Below, one piece after another: positions 9,129 through 16,383 of a stretch of 29,278 nucleotides of DNA. The DNA comes from CAISGS01 sp044346445. Lineage in GTDB: Bacteria > Pseudomonadota > Alphaproteobacteria > Caulobacterales > Caulobacteraceae. Below the pieces are notes generated by a model. The model did not search any database. It was not told where the DNA came from and saw only the letters and a list, made by a program, of their open reading frames with translations. Each line of letters starts with the position of its first letter. Position 1 is the stretch's first letter. The position numbers and the translations under genes are program-made. The stretch is from contig JBIIZD010000023.1 in the NCBI GenBank assembly GCA_044346445.1, positions 1-29,278 on the forward strand, given 5' to 3'.

Positions 9129-12100
9129 GCCTCGCTCCCGCCTTCGCCAGCCTCATCACCGTCGCTCTCGTCGCCATCAGCGCCAATCACATGCCATTCC
9201 CAAAGCCTTGCCAGATGGTCATAATCACCATCAATCTGGCCGATAAACTGCGGTGTGGCCCAGGATGGATAGGCCTTGGACGGATTGTCATACCGCGCCA
9301 CCAAGCCCTTAAGCTGGTCCAGGGCGTGTTCCGATTGCGCAAAAGCGTCAATTTTCGCCGTAAGAGCTGAGATTTCCTCGCCCGGCTTGCGCCCGCCCGA
9401 TACCCGCACATAGGTCAAGGCGCTGGGCGTCACCTTGCCAATCCCTTCAAAGCCCCCGGCGGCCAAGATGGCTCCGGTCAGGGTCAGTTGCGGGGCCAGC
9501 CCGATTTCCACCTGTTTTTTGCTCGGCGGCGCACCGGTTTTGAAATCCAGCACCTCGGCCGTATGGGCCTTGACCTCGATCCGGTCAGCCTTGGCGGTTA
9601 GGGTAAAGGTGCCCAGCGCGGTCTGGAACTGGGTTTGGCCCGAGGCCTCAACAAAAAATCGCGGATTGCCGCTGCGGCGGCGGCGCTCAAATTCAATGAC
9701 CCAAGGCGCGATATTGGCGGCCAAGGCCCGCTCACGCGTCATTTGGGCCGTACTGACGCCAGCATCGATCAAGGCCTGGACAAGGCCAGCTTCAAACACC
9801 GCCTCGGCATCATCGGGCAGGGTCATGCCGTATTTGAGAAAAAACTGCTCAAACGCCGCATGAATCGCCGTGCCCCTTGCCCTTGCATCAACCGTCTCAT
9901 CGGGCCGATCCAGACGCCGCAAATTCAAAATCTTACCGGCATAAAGCGCATAAGGGTCTCGGATCAGGCGCTCGACCTGGGTTACGGCCAGTTGCCGGGG
10001 CCGCGCCGCCAATGGTGGCGTGGGCATGGGCCGAGGCGCAGGGCTAAAAGGCTCGATCGGCGCATCAATCGCCCTTGCCCAGGCCAGCACCTCCGGCCGC
10101 TCAGGCATGGTCTGGCCCGCCCCCTTGACCAGGGTCTCAAGCCGCCAAAGCCAGCGCGAGGCCACGCTTGGCGCGCCGCCGCGCCGCTCACTATGCAGTA
10201 AAATCACCTCACCCGCGCAGGCGGCCTGGGCAAAATCGTGGGCCGAAAGGCCAATGCGCCGTTCTGGCGGCGGCAGGCCAAGGGCCGTGCGCATGGGCCG
10301 CGACAAGAAGGGATCGGTCGGGGCCGCCTGAGGCCAGACCCCTTCTTCCAAACCCGCCAGGATCAGCCGGTCGGCGCGCACAAGCCGCGCCTCGATCGCG
10401 CCAAGAATCCTAAGTCGCGGATGGGTGGCCCCGCCGGTGCGCACCAGCGTATCGTCCAATATCCGCTCTATAAGCTGGGCCGCCTGATCAGGACTGACCG
10501 GCGGCAGTCCATCGGCATCGGCCAAGAGATTGGCAAACAGTGCCCCCGCCGCCTCGCCCGCAGCCCCTGCCCAGACCGATCCGTCAAGGCCTGTGGCGTC
10601 GCAGGTCAGGGCCTCCATGGCTAAAATCAGGCCGCGAATGGCCGCTGCGACCGGTACAGGTCCGGCATCGAACACCCGGCCTGCCAGATCAAGCGCGCCG
10701 CCGAGGCGGGCAAGCAGGTCTTTAGCGACCTCTATATCCTCCATGCGCCGGGTTTCATTGGCCTTGGCAAATCTGGCCTTTGCCTGGTCCAGGCGATGAT
10801 CAAGGGCCTGCCAGCTTGCAGGCCTTGCCCCGCGCAGACCATAACGCTCAAGATCACGGCGGGCATGGTCAAGCCGATCCGGGTCCAGGCCCAGCCGCAC
10901 CAAAGGCGATTTGATCACCGCTAACAGGCGCACGGGGTCAAGCCGTTCCGCGGCCAGTCTCGCCGTCAAAGCCGCCAATATACCGACCGCAAACCCGGTT
11001 AGAGGCTCGCCAGCCGAAGAGTCTGCCTCAAGCCCCCACCGCGACAGCCGCGCCTGCACCCGCCTTGCCAAGGCCTGATCGGGCGTGACGAGGGCGGCGG
11101 TCTGGTTTGGATGCTCAAGCACTTCGCGCAGTAAGAGGGCGGCAATGGTCGCGGCTTCCTCCTCGGTTCTGGCCTTGATCAGGCTAAGCCCGGCTAGACC
11201 TTCGGCAATCGGGTCAAGCCCGTCGCCAGCGCCCTCGGCGCGCAGGTCCAGGATTTGCTGACGCCAATCGGCTGTGGCCTCAGCCGGGCGTAGAGCCTCA
11301 TTGATCAGGCGCCGGCGCCAGCGACCCTTGGCCTGATGGGTCTCATCGCCCGAGCCTGGCCAGACCTGAACCGCAGCGCGGTCTATACCGGCCCGGTCGA
11401 GCAGGCGCTTCATCGCCCCTTGCGGATGGTTTTCTCCGACATCGGTCCAGGCGGCCTGGGCCAAACTCAAGTCCAGGCCCGGTAAGATCACCGCGCCCTG
11501 CGGGGCCAAGGCAATGGCTAATAAGAGCTCCGCCGCCGCCGGGGCCGTACCGGTCGAACCGGCCGCGACCAACACCCCCTTGGGCGGATCATCACGCCAG
11601 CGCTGGCCCAGGGCCTTGAGCACCGCCACGCGCCGCTGGGTCAGATCGGACAGGCCAAGCTTGCGCAGTCGCTCAGGCCAGGCCTCGACGGCAATCTTCA
11701 AGAACTGGGCCGAGGCCTGCCAATGGCGCGCCAGATCGCCCTGGACCAGGGCATCCAGATTCGCCAGATCGGCCACCTCTTCAATCTGTGCACTGTCGAA
11801 AAATCCAGCCAGGGCATCGGCTAGGTCCAGCGCCCCCGTCGCATCCAGCTCGCGGGCGATAAGATATTGATGGTCCATGACCAGACGGGCCAGCTCAAAC
11901 CGCCGCCGCTGAGCGCTGACCGCCGGGGGCAGGTCCAAAGCCAGGTCACCCGGCTCAAACGGCGGCTCACCAGCCTCCAGATCGCCAATCGCCCGAATTT
12001 GCGGCAAGAGCAGGGCCTGGCCACCGGCAGCGACGACAAACGCCTCGGTCAAGGCCCGCGCGCCGCGCCGCGTTGGCGTCATGACAATGGCTTGCGACAA

Positions 12101-12220
12101 GGCCGCAGGGTCGCCCTGTCCAAGCGCCTGATAGAGCCCGCTGGCCAGGTCGGCGACGAACGAGCGGTGCGCCGGAATGGTGAACCAGCGCGGTCCAGTC
12201 TGGTCCAGAAAGCCGGTCAT
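9125..12220 (-). CDS. addB: Double-strand break repair protein AddB
   Basis: This is the B subunit of AddAB, with an inactivated helicase-like fold and a C-terminal PD-(D/E)XK nuclease. It has 1031 residues. The start (MTGFLDQTGPRWFTIPAHRSFVADL) is typical of alphaproteobacterial AddB. An AAGSTGTAPAAAELL segment replaces a usable ATP site. The nuclease motif VLDFKTG is at 890-896 (D892, K894). The four-cysteine iron-sulfur arrangement of firmicute AddB is not evident, as expected for this branch. The C-terminal 16 or so residues are acidic and low in complexity (GDESDGDEAGEGG). It overlaps murU and addA by 4 bases each. Confidence 0.96.
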   Translation of the reverse strand: MTGFLDQTGPRWFTIPAHRSFVADLASGLYQALGQGDPAALSQAIVMTPTRRGARALTEAFVVAAGGQALLLPQIRAIGDLEAGEPPFEPGDLALDLPPAVSAQRRRFELARLVMDHQYLIARELDATGALDLADALAGFFDSAQIEEVADLANLDALVQGDLARHWQASAQFLKIAVEAWPERLRKLGLSDLTQRRVAVLKALGQRWRDDPPKGVLVAAGSTGTAPAAAELLLAIALAPQGAVILPGLDLSLAQAAWTDVGENHPQGAMKRLLDRAGIDRAAVQVWPGSGDETHQAKGRWRRRLINEALRPAEATADWRQQILDLRAEGAGDGLDPIAEGLAGLSLIKARTEEEAATIAALLLREVLEHPNQTAALVTPDQALARRVQARLSRWGLEADSSAGEPLTGFAVGILAALTARLAAERLDPVRLLAVIKSPLVRLGLDPDRLDHARRDLERYGLRGARPASWQALDHRLDQAKARFAKANETRRMEDIEVAKDLLARLGGALDLAGRVFDAGPVPVAAAIRGLILAMEALTCDATGLDGSVWAGAAGEAAGALFANLLADADGLPPVSPDQAAQLIERILDDTLVRTGGATHPRLRILGAIEARLVRADRLILAGLEEGVWPQAAPTDPFLSRPMRTALGLPPPERRIGLSAHDFAQAACAGEVILLHSERRGGAPSVASRWLWRLETLVKGAGQTMPERPEVLAWARAIDAPIEPFSPAPRPMPTPPLAARPRQLAVTQVERLIRDPYALYAGKILNLRRLDRPDETVDARARGTAIHAAFEQFFLKYGMTLPDDAEAVFEAGLVQALIDAGVSTAQMTRERALAANIAPWVIEFERRRRSGNPRFFVEASGQTQFQTALGTFTLTAKADRIEVKAHTAEVLDFKTGAPPSKKQVEIGLAPQLTLTGAILAAGGFEGIGKVTPSALTYVRVSGGRKPGEEISALTAKIDAFAQSEHALDQLKGLVARYDNPSKAYPSWATPQFIGQIDGDYDHLARLWEWHVIGADGDESDGDEAGEGGSEA

Positions 12221-12945
12221 GCGATCTGGCCCAGCCGCGCCTCAGCCTCGCTAAGGGCCTGGGGATCGCCGACATGCATCCATTCGCCGTCCAGCACGAC
12301 TCCGTAAACCCTGCCCTGGGCGGCCAGTTCGCGCCAAGGCACAACCAGCGAAAACGCGCCCGGCGGCCCATGATCGACAATCTGGGGCTTGGTAATGTGC
12401 AGGCCCATATAGCCAAGGGGCGCGGTCATGGCTTGGCCACGAAACTCTAGCCGCCCGTCCTGTGCCATGAAAAAATCCCCAGGGCCGTCAAAGCCACTCG
12501 TCTTGTCCAGCCGCGCCAGGGCCAAGAGCACATCCATCCGCGCCGGGTCCCAAGCCGCCTTTAGCGCCTCGGCTATCGGCTCGCCATGCTCGATCCAGAC
12601 GGAGTCAATATTGGCCACAAAAACCGGATCATCGCCAAGCAGCGATCTAGCTTTTCGCAGGCCGCCGCCGGTTTCCAGCACAGCCTCGCGCTCGTCGGAA
12701 ATGAGGATTTGCGGCGCGGTGTTTCGGGCCATCAAATGCGCCTCAAGTCGGTTGGCATGGGCATGGACATTGACCACAGCCCGGCCCACGCCTGCTGCGG
12801 CTAGCCTAGCCAGCATGTGATCAATCAGGGCAGAACCTGCGACCTCGACCAAGGCCTTTGGCCGATCGTCCGTCAACGGACGAAGCCGGGAACCCAGTCC
12901 GGCAGCCAGCACCATGGCGGTAGATAGGGGGGTGGGGGGGCTCAT
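12217..12945 (-). CDS. murU: N-acetylmuramate alpha-1-phosphate uridylyltransferase (MurU-like)
   Basis: This is a nucleotidyltransferase of 242 residues with the signature LAAGLGSRLRPLTDDRPKALVEV (about 13-35), which binds the nucleotide phosphates. A VFVANIDSVW segment supplies the metal-binding aspartate. Next to AmgK it most likely converts MurNAc-1-P and UTP to UDP-MurNAc, a peptidoglycan recycling route that bypasses MurA and is linked to fosfomycin tolerance in Pseudomonas and relatives. It overlaps amgK and addB by 4 bases each. Codons 2-7 are built from C7-A-C6, a long homopolymer-like tract. The alternative call, a generic sugar-phosphate nucleotidyltransferase, is less likely given the neighbour. 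Confidence 0.88.
   Translation of the reverse strand: MSPPTPLSTAMVLAAGLGSRLRPLTDDRPKALVEVAGSALIDHMLARLAAAGVGRAVVNVHAHANRLEAHLMARNTAPQILISDEREAVLETGGGLRKARSLLGDDPVFVANIDSVWIEHGEPIAEALKAAWDPARMDVLLALARLDKTSGFDGPGDFFMAQDGRLEFRGQAMTAPLGYMGLHITKPQIVDHGPPGAFSLVVPWRELAAQGRVYGVVLDGEWMHVGDPQALSEAEARLGQIA
12927..12940. repeat. G6-T-G7 homopolymer tract at the start of murU
   Basis: Six G, one T and seven G on the plus strand (C7-A-C6 in the murU sense) lie within murU codons 2-7, only three bases after the ATG and next to the amgK stop. Tracts like this are prone to strand slippage, and a one-base change would shift the murU frame right after its start. No other homopolymer of this length was noticed in the window. 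Confidence 0.8.
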
Positions 12946-14036
12946 GCGCGGGCCTCCTGTGGCACGTGCTTGTCGAACCAGGCCTTGAGCGGTGCCAGGT
13001 CCGGCGCGGCCAGATTGCGTTCCAGATAGCGCCAGGTGCGTGGCATGAACTCGACATACCGTGCCTTGCCAAAGCCTGCGACCTGGCGGGCAAAGATAAA
13101 GAGGATGCGCGTGGCATTGAGGGCGGCAAGACCGCGGTAATCGGCCATGAAGGCGGCCGGATCAGCCAGGCCAAGGGCGCTAAAATACTGATCCAGCATG
13201 GCCCGCTCAAGCGCGGGGTTAATATCCCGGCGCGCGTCCTGCAATAAGGATAACAGGTCCCAGGCCGGATGGGCGCGCAAGGCGTCCTGAAAATCGAGCA
13301 GGCCCACCCGCGCCACGCCCTGACGGCCCTCCAGCCAGATCAGGTTTTCGGCGTGATAGTCCCGGTGGGTAAAGACCTTGGCCCCCGCCGCCCCACTGGC
13401 CCGGATCGGTGCCCAGACGAGGTCCCACTGCGCCAAGGCATCCTCGTTAAACGGCGCAAGGCCGGAATATTTCGGCCACCATTCCAAAAACAGGTCACAA
13501 CCGGTCTTGAGCGCCAGGTCATCATAGGTCAGCAAGGGCCAGCTGACCCCGTCACGGGTCAGAACCGGCGGCGGCGGCGACTGATGCAACTGGACCAGCA
13601 CCTCTATGGCCGGGCTATAGAGCACAGGCTCTGGCATGCCCCGGCTAACGACCTTGGCAAACACCTCATCGCCCAGGTCTTCCAAGACCGCCAAGCCCGC
13701 AGCAGCATCGGCAGCATGAATGACCGGCGCAGACAGGCCGCAGCCGCGCAGATGACCGGCAACGGCAATAAAGGCCTCGACCCGGCCCGCGGCAAGGCGG
13801 GCCATGGCATTATAGCCAAGGGCCAGGCGCTCAGGCGCGCTGGCATCAAGGGGGCAGGGTAGGGTCTCAAGATTGGGCGGCTGGTCCATAAGGATCAGGC
13901 TTGCCCCGCCCTTGGCTGGAAACACCCGCTCATAGCGCCGGGTTGAGGCATCCCCGGCCAGGACTTGGAGGCGAGCATCACCAAGGCCTGCGGCCTGCAA
14001 GAACTGGGCTTTTTGGTCGTCGCGATCAGGCCTCAA
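12942..14036 (-). CDS. amgK: N-acetylmuramate/N-acetylglucosamine kinase (AmgK-like aminoglycoside phosphotransferase fold)
   Basis: This is an APH-family kinase of 364 residues, somewhat longer than the 330-350 usual for AmgK. The Brenner-type catalytic loop HRDYHAEN is at 224-231 (catalytic D226), with the metal-binding LLDFQDA at about 247-252. AGDASTRRYERV near residue 27 matches the glycine-loop region of AmgK. It is expected to phosphorylate MurNAc or GlcNAc at the anomeric position, feeding MurU immediately downstream (4-base overlap). It overlaps tsaE by 11 bases. Antibiotic phosphotransferase activity is unlikely given the operon context. Confidence 0.88.
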   Translation of the reverse strand: MRPDRDDQKAQFLQAAGLGDARLQVLAGDASTRRYERVFPAKGGASLILMDQPPNLETLPCPLDASAPERLALGYNAMARLAAGRVEAFIAVAGHLRGCGLSAPVIHAADAAAGLAVLEDLGDEVFAKVVSRGMPEPVLYSPAIEVLVQLHQSPPPPVLTRDGVSWPLLTYDDLALKTGCDLFLEWWPKYSGLAPFNEDALAQWDLVWAPIRASGAAGAKVFTHRDYHAENLIWLEGRQGVARVGLLDFQDALRAHPAWDLLSLLQDARRDINPALERAMLDQYFSALGLADPAAFMADYRGLAALNATRILFIFARQVAGFGKARYVEFMPRTWRYLERNLAAPDLAPLKAWFDKHVPQEARA

Positions 14037-14514
14037 GCGCTCGTTCCTTCCAATCGCCGTGCGGCAGCAGGCGCACCCGGCGTCCTAACCGGCCATCAGG
14101 CGATGCAAACACAATATCAAGGCGATCTGCGGGCAAATCACCCTCAAGCCTTTCAGGCCATTCGATCAGAACAGCCCCCTCGTCCAGAGCATCTTCTAGC
14201 CCAATTTCTTCGATTTCACGTGCAGTTTTAAGGCGGTAAAGGTCAAGATGCGCAAGGGCAAACTGCGGGCCATCATAGGTCTGGATCAGGGTAAAGGTCG
14301 GGCTTGGCACAGGCTCGTCGGGGCCGGTCAGGGCGCGGATCAATCCGCGGGCAAGGGTTGATTTTCCAGACCCCAATGCGCCCCAAAGACAGACCACATC
14401 ACCCCGGCGCAGCAGGCTTGCCAGGCGGGCACCCAGCGCCGTGGTCGCAGCCTCATCGGCAAGGACAATCACATCATCAGACGACACGGTCGCTCTTCCT
14501 GATCCTTGGCTCAA
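14026..14514 (-). CDS. tsaE: tRNA threonylcarbamoyladenosine biosynthesis ATPase TsaE
   Basis: TsaE is the P-loop ATPase that works with TsaB and TsaD to make the universal t6A37 modification of ANN-decoding tRNAs. The protein has 162 residues. Walker A GALGSGKST is at 45-53. PSPTFTLIQTYDG and LAHLDLYRL are family hallmarks, followed by EEIGLEDALDEGAVLIEWPERL. It overlaps the acyltransferase upstream by 4 bases and amgK by 11 bases. The tsaE-amgK-murU-addB-addA order is recurrent in alphaproteobacteria. Confidence 0.96.
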   Translation of the reverse strand: MSQGSGRATVSSDDVIVLADEAATTALGARLASLLRRGDVVCLWGALGSGKSTLARGLIRALTGPDEPVPSPTFTLIQTYDGPQFALAHLDLYRLKTAREIEEIGLEDALDEGAVLIEWPERLEGDLPADRLDIVFASPDGRLGRRVRLLPHGDWKERALEA

Positions 14515-15362
14515 GCCGCAAGCTGAGCAAAGGCTCGGCCCGGGTCCAGCGGCAACTGGGTCTCGACATAGGCCTTGAGCGCAAGGGTGGCCAGACCTGA
14601 GTCGGCACCAAGCTGGTTTGGGCTTATCAAGGGGCCCAGGGTTAGGGTGAACTTGCCGCCGCGCTTGTTCAGCAATTCGTGAAACAGGGTAATATCCCGC
14701 AACTCGCGCGAGACCTTGTCAAACAGGTGAAACAAGGTGGAACTGGGTCCCGTCATATGGATCGGCAGGATCGGCGCATCATACTTTCTTGCCAAAGATA
14801 GGGCGCTGGGCATCCAGTCTGGATCGATCAAGGTGCCACGGGGGCCGCGCCGGGCCAACCGACCTGCGGGAAATATCATCACCGCCCGCTCAGCCTCAAA
14901 CGCCGCCTGAGCTCGCTTGAGGGTAAGACGCGCACGCTCTCGGGTGCGCTTTTCTTCCACCCATTCGACCGGGATCAGCACATCGTCAAAGCCTGGACAC
15001 ACCCGGTGCGCATCCGAATTGGCAAAGAAACAAAGATCGGGTCGGTGCTGTTTTAGCGCATCATAAATCGCTATCCCGTCAGCAATGCCGGTCGGATGGT
15101 TTGCAATCAGGATCAGCCGTCCCTGGGCGGGCAAATGCTCCAGCCCAGTGGTCCCGACCCGAACCGCCAATAGGTCGGCGACATAATCCAGGGCTTGGCA
15201 GCCTCGAAGCGCCTCTATGGCATCAACCATGGCTCTGGCCTTGGCATAGCCCAAAAGGGCATACAAGCTGGGGCGCAAGATTGGCCAGAAGGCGGACGCG
15301 GCCAGATGCGGCGCCCGCTCTTCTATCAGCACATCGACAATGTGCGAAACCGGCCGAACCAT
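14511..15362 (-). CDS. PlsC/OlsB-like acyltransferase
   Basis: This is a lysophospholipid or ornithine-lipid type acyltransferase (PlsC superfamily) of 283 residues. The catalytic block is ANHPTGIADG, with H89 and D95 spaced HX5D rather than the HX4D of classic PlsC. That spacing also occurs in the putative-hemolysin/OlsB branch (NHPxGxxD/E). A FPAGR block at 164-168 matches the substrate-binding FPEG/FPAG motif, and ILPIHMTGPSS follows. No clear transmembrane helix is obvious. It is the first gene of the unit overlapping tsaE. The acyl acceptor cannot be decided: lyso-ornithine lipid or lysophosphatidate are the main options. Confidence 0.8.
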   Translation of the reverse strand: MVRPVSHIVDVLIEERAPHLAASAFWPILRPSLYALLGYAKARAMVDAIEALRGCQALDYVADLLAVRVGTTGLEHLPAQGRLILIANHPTGIADGIAIYDALKQHRPDLCFFANSDAHRVCPGFDDVLIPVEWVEEKRTRERARLTLKRAQAAFEAERAVMIFPAGRLARRGPRGTLIDPDWMPSALSLARKYDAPILPIHMTGPSSTLFHLFDKVSRELRDITLFHELLNKRGGKFTLTLGPLISPNQLGADSGLATLALKAYVETQLPLDPGRAFAQLAA

Positions 15363-15434
15363 CGCGACTCACCCCCAAGCAATCTTGGTGATCATGGCCT
15401 AGCTGGCGCGGCTTCAGCAAGGGCTACCGAGCGG

Positions 15435-16088
15435 TTAGGCTGCGGCGGTTGACCCGACAGGCTCAATCAGGGCTCGGCGCAAAAGGTCCGTCGCCTCGGC
15501 AATAATCACTTCCGGCGGCAGACGGGTTTCTTCGAACAAGAGCTCGTCAGCACTGAAGGCAAACTCCAGAGCCACCCGCACGCGAAGCCACAAATCATCC
15601 CTCGGTGGATGATCGAGCGAGGCGGCAAAGGCATTGGCCATGATCTCGGTCATTTCGGCATAGGCCTCAGCCCGGACATGCGTCAATTGCGGCACGGCGC
15701 GCAGGGCCCGCAGGATCCAGATGCCGCCCGGCTCGTTCAAGGTTGCATGCCAGGTCGCACTCAGCACATCCCCCAGCCCATCGGTCATGGCCTGCGCGCC
15801 CTGGGGCGTGACCTCAGCCAACCATAGGGTCAAGATATCGCTGCGCCGCGCCAGAAGGCGACGACCGAGCGCATCAAGCACGGCATACTTGTCCTTGAAG
15901 TAACGGTACAGGGCCGGGGGGGTCATGCCCGCCCGCGCACAGATCAGATTGGTCGAGATCCGCTCAATCCCAACCTCAGCCAGCAAATCACCCGAGACAT
16001 CAAGCAGGCGTTCATAGGTCTGGACCGCCCGCCCCTGCTTGGGCATGGCGCGAACTGCGCTAGAAAATACTGCCGAAGAGTCAGCCAT
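15435..16088 (-). CDS. TetR-family transcriptional regulator
   Basis: This is a 217-residue TetR-type repressor. The N-terminal helix-turn-helix is at about 24-68 (YERLLDVSGDLLAEVGIERISTNLI, then ARAGMTPPALYRYFKDK). The C-terminal ligand domain is not informative. It lies 72 bases upstream of the acyltransferase on the same strand and divergent from the CYTH-CHAD gene. Many TetR proteins control the divergent gene or their own unit, so the acyltransferase operon, the CYTH-CHAD gene or a remote target are all possible. The leader carries a 14-bp motif shared with the ccoN upstream region. An alternative ATG in the same frame is at M15. Confidence 0.9.
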   Translation of the reverse strand: MADSSAVFSSAVRAMPKQGRAVQTYERLLDVSGDLLAEVGIERISTNLICARAGMTPPALYRYFKDKYAVLDALGRRLLARRSDILTLWLAEVTPQGAQAMTDGLGDVLSATWHATLNEPGGIWILRALRAVPQLTHVRAEAYAEMTEIMANAFAASLDHPPRDDLWLRVRVALEFAFSADELLFEETRLPPEVIIAEATDLLRRALIEPVGSTAAA

Positions 16089-16105
16089 GAATTTCCCTCA
16101 TTGCG

Positions 16106-16119
16106 ATTATGGTTACTAA
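16106..16119 (-). promoter_or_regulatory. 14-bp motif ATTATGGTTACTAA, shared with the ccoN upstream region
   Basis: This sequence matches 25695-25708 at 13 of 14 positions. On the minus strand it reads TTAGTAACCATAAT, whose CATAAT end could be a -10 element with TTAACG 17 bases upstream. The match extends well beyond a -10 hexamer, so a protein-binding site overlapping the promoter is also possible. Confidence 0.4.
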
Positions 16120-16260
16120 CAGTTGAGGCGTTAACCAAAAAATTGAACTCTAGTGCTTTTGAATTTTACAGCTATCACTACCATGTTACAAAACTATGCC
16201 TAGGACAAGGAAAATTGTGGCGGCGCAGCTTAAAAATATAGTCAATCTTCACTATTATGG

Positions 16261-16287
16261 TAAAAATAGTTGCATTAACTATTTTTA
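16261..16287. repeat. Perfect 11-bp inverted repeat with 5-base spacer
   Basis: TAAAAATAGTT, spacer GCATT and AACTATTTTTA form a perfect inverted repeat about 100 bases upstream of the CYTH-CHAD start. The arms are almost entirely A/T, so a terminator is unlikely. The dyad fits an operator for a dimeric regulator such as the adjacent TetR protein. It begins inside a partial copy (ATTATGGTA, 16254-16262) of the motif shared by the tetR and ccoN leaders. Confidence 0.55.
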
Positions 16288-16383
16288 TTGGAGTTGGCAC
16301 GCCCCGATCACGCATGGCGGCTCGGCTCACCCGGTGCTAGCAAGGTTCATGCCGTCCAACTGCCACTGTTAAGGCCGTAAAAA

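Larger units (their letters stand above)
16089..16383. promoter_or_regulatory. AT-rich divergent regulatory region between tetR-type gene and CYTH-CHAD gene
   Basis: These 295 bases hold no convincing gene and are far richer in A+T than the flanks. Candidate promoter for the TetR gene (minus strand): TTAACG (16129-16134), 17 bases, CATAAT (16106-16111). Candidate promoter for the CYTH-CHAD gene (plus strand): TTGTGG (16215-16220), 16 bases, TATAGT (16237-16242). A GGTTA/TAACC repeat (16111-16115, 16131-16135) and a perfect 11-bp inverted repeat (16261-16287) are possible operators. The promoter calls are pattern matches only. Confidence 0.5.

Noticed and set aside
12942..14036. Aminoglycoside resistance kinase
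   Set aside because: The fold is shared, but coupling to murU and tsaE and the AmgK-like N-terminus point to a cell-wall sugar kinase.
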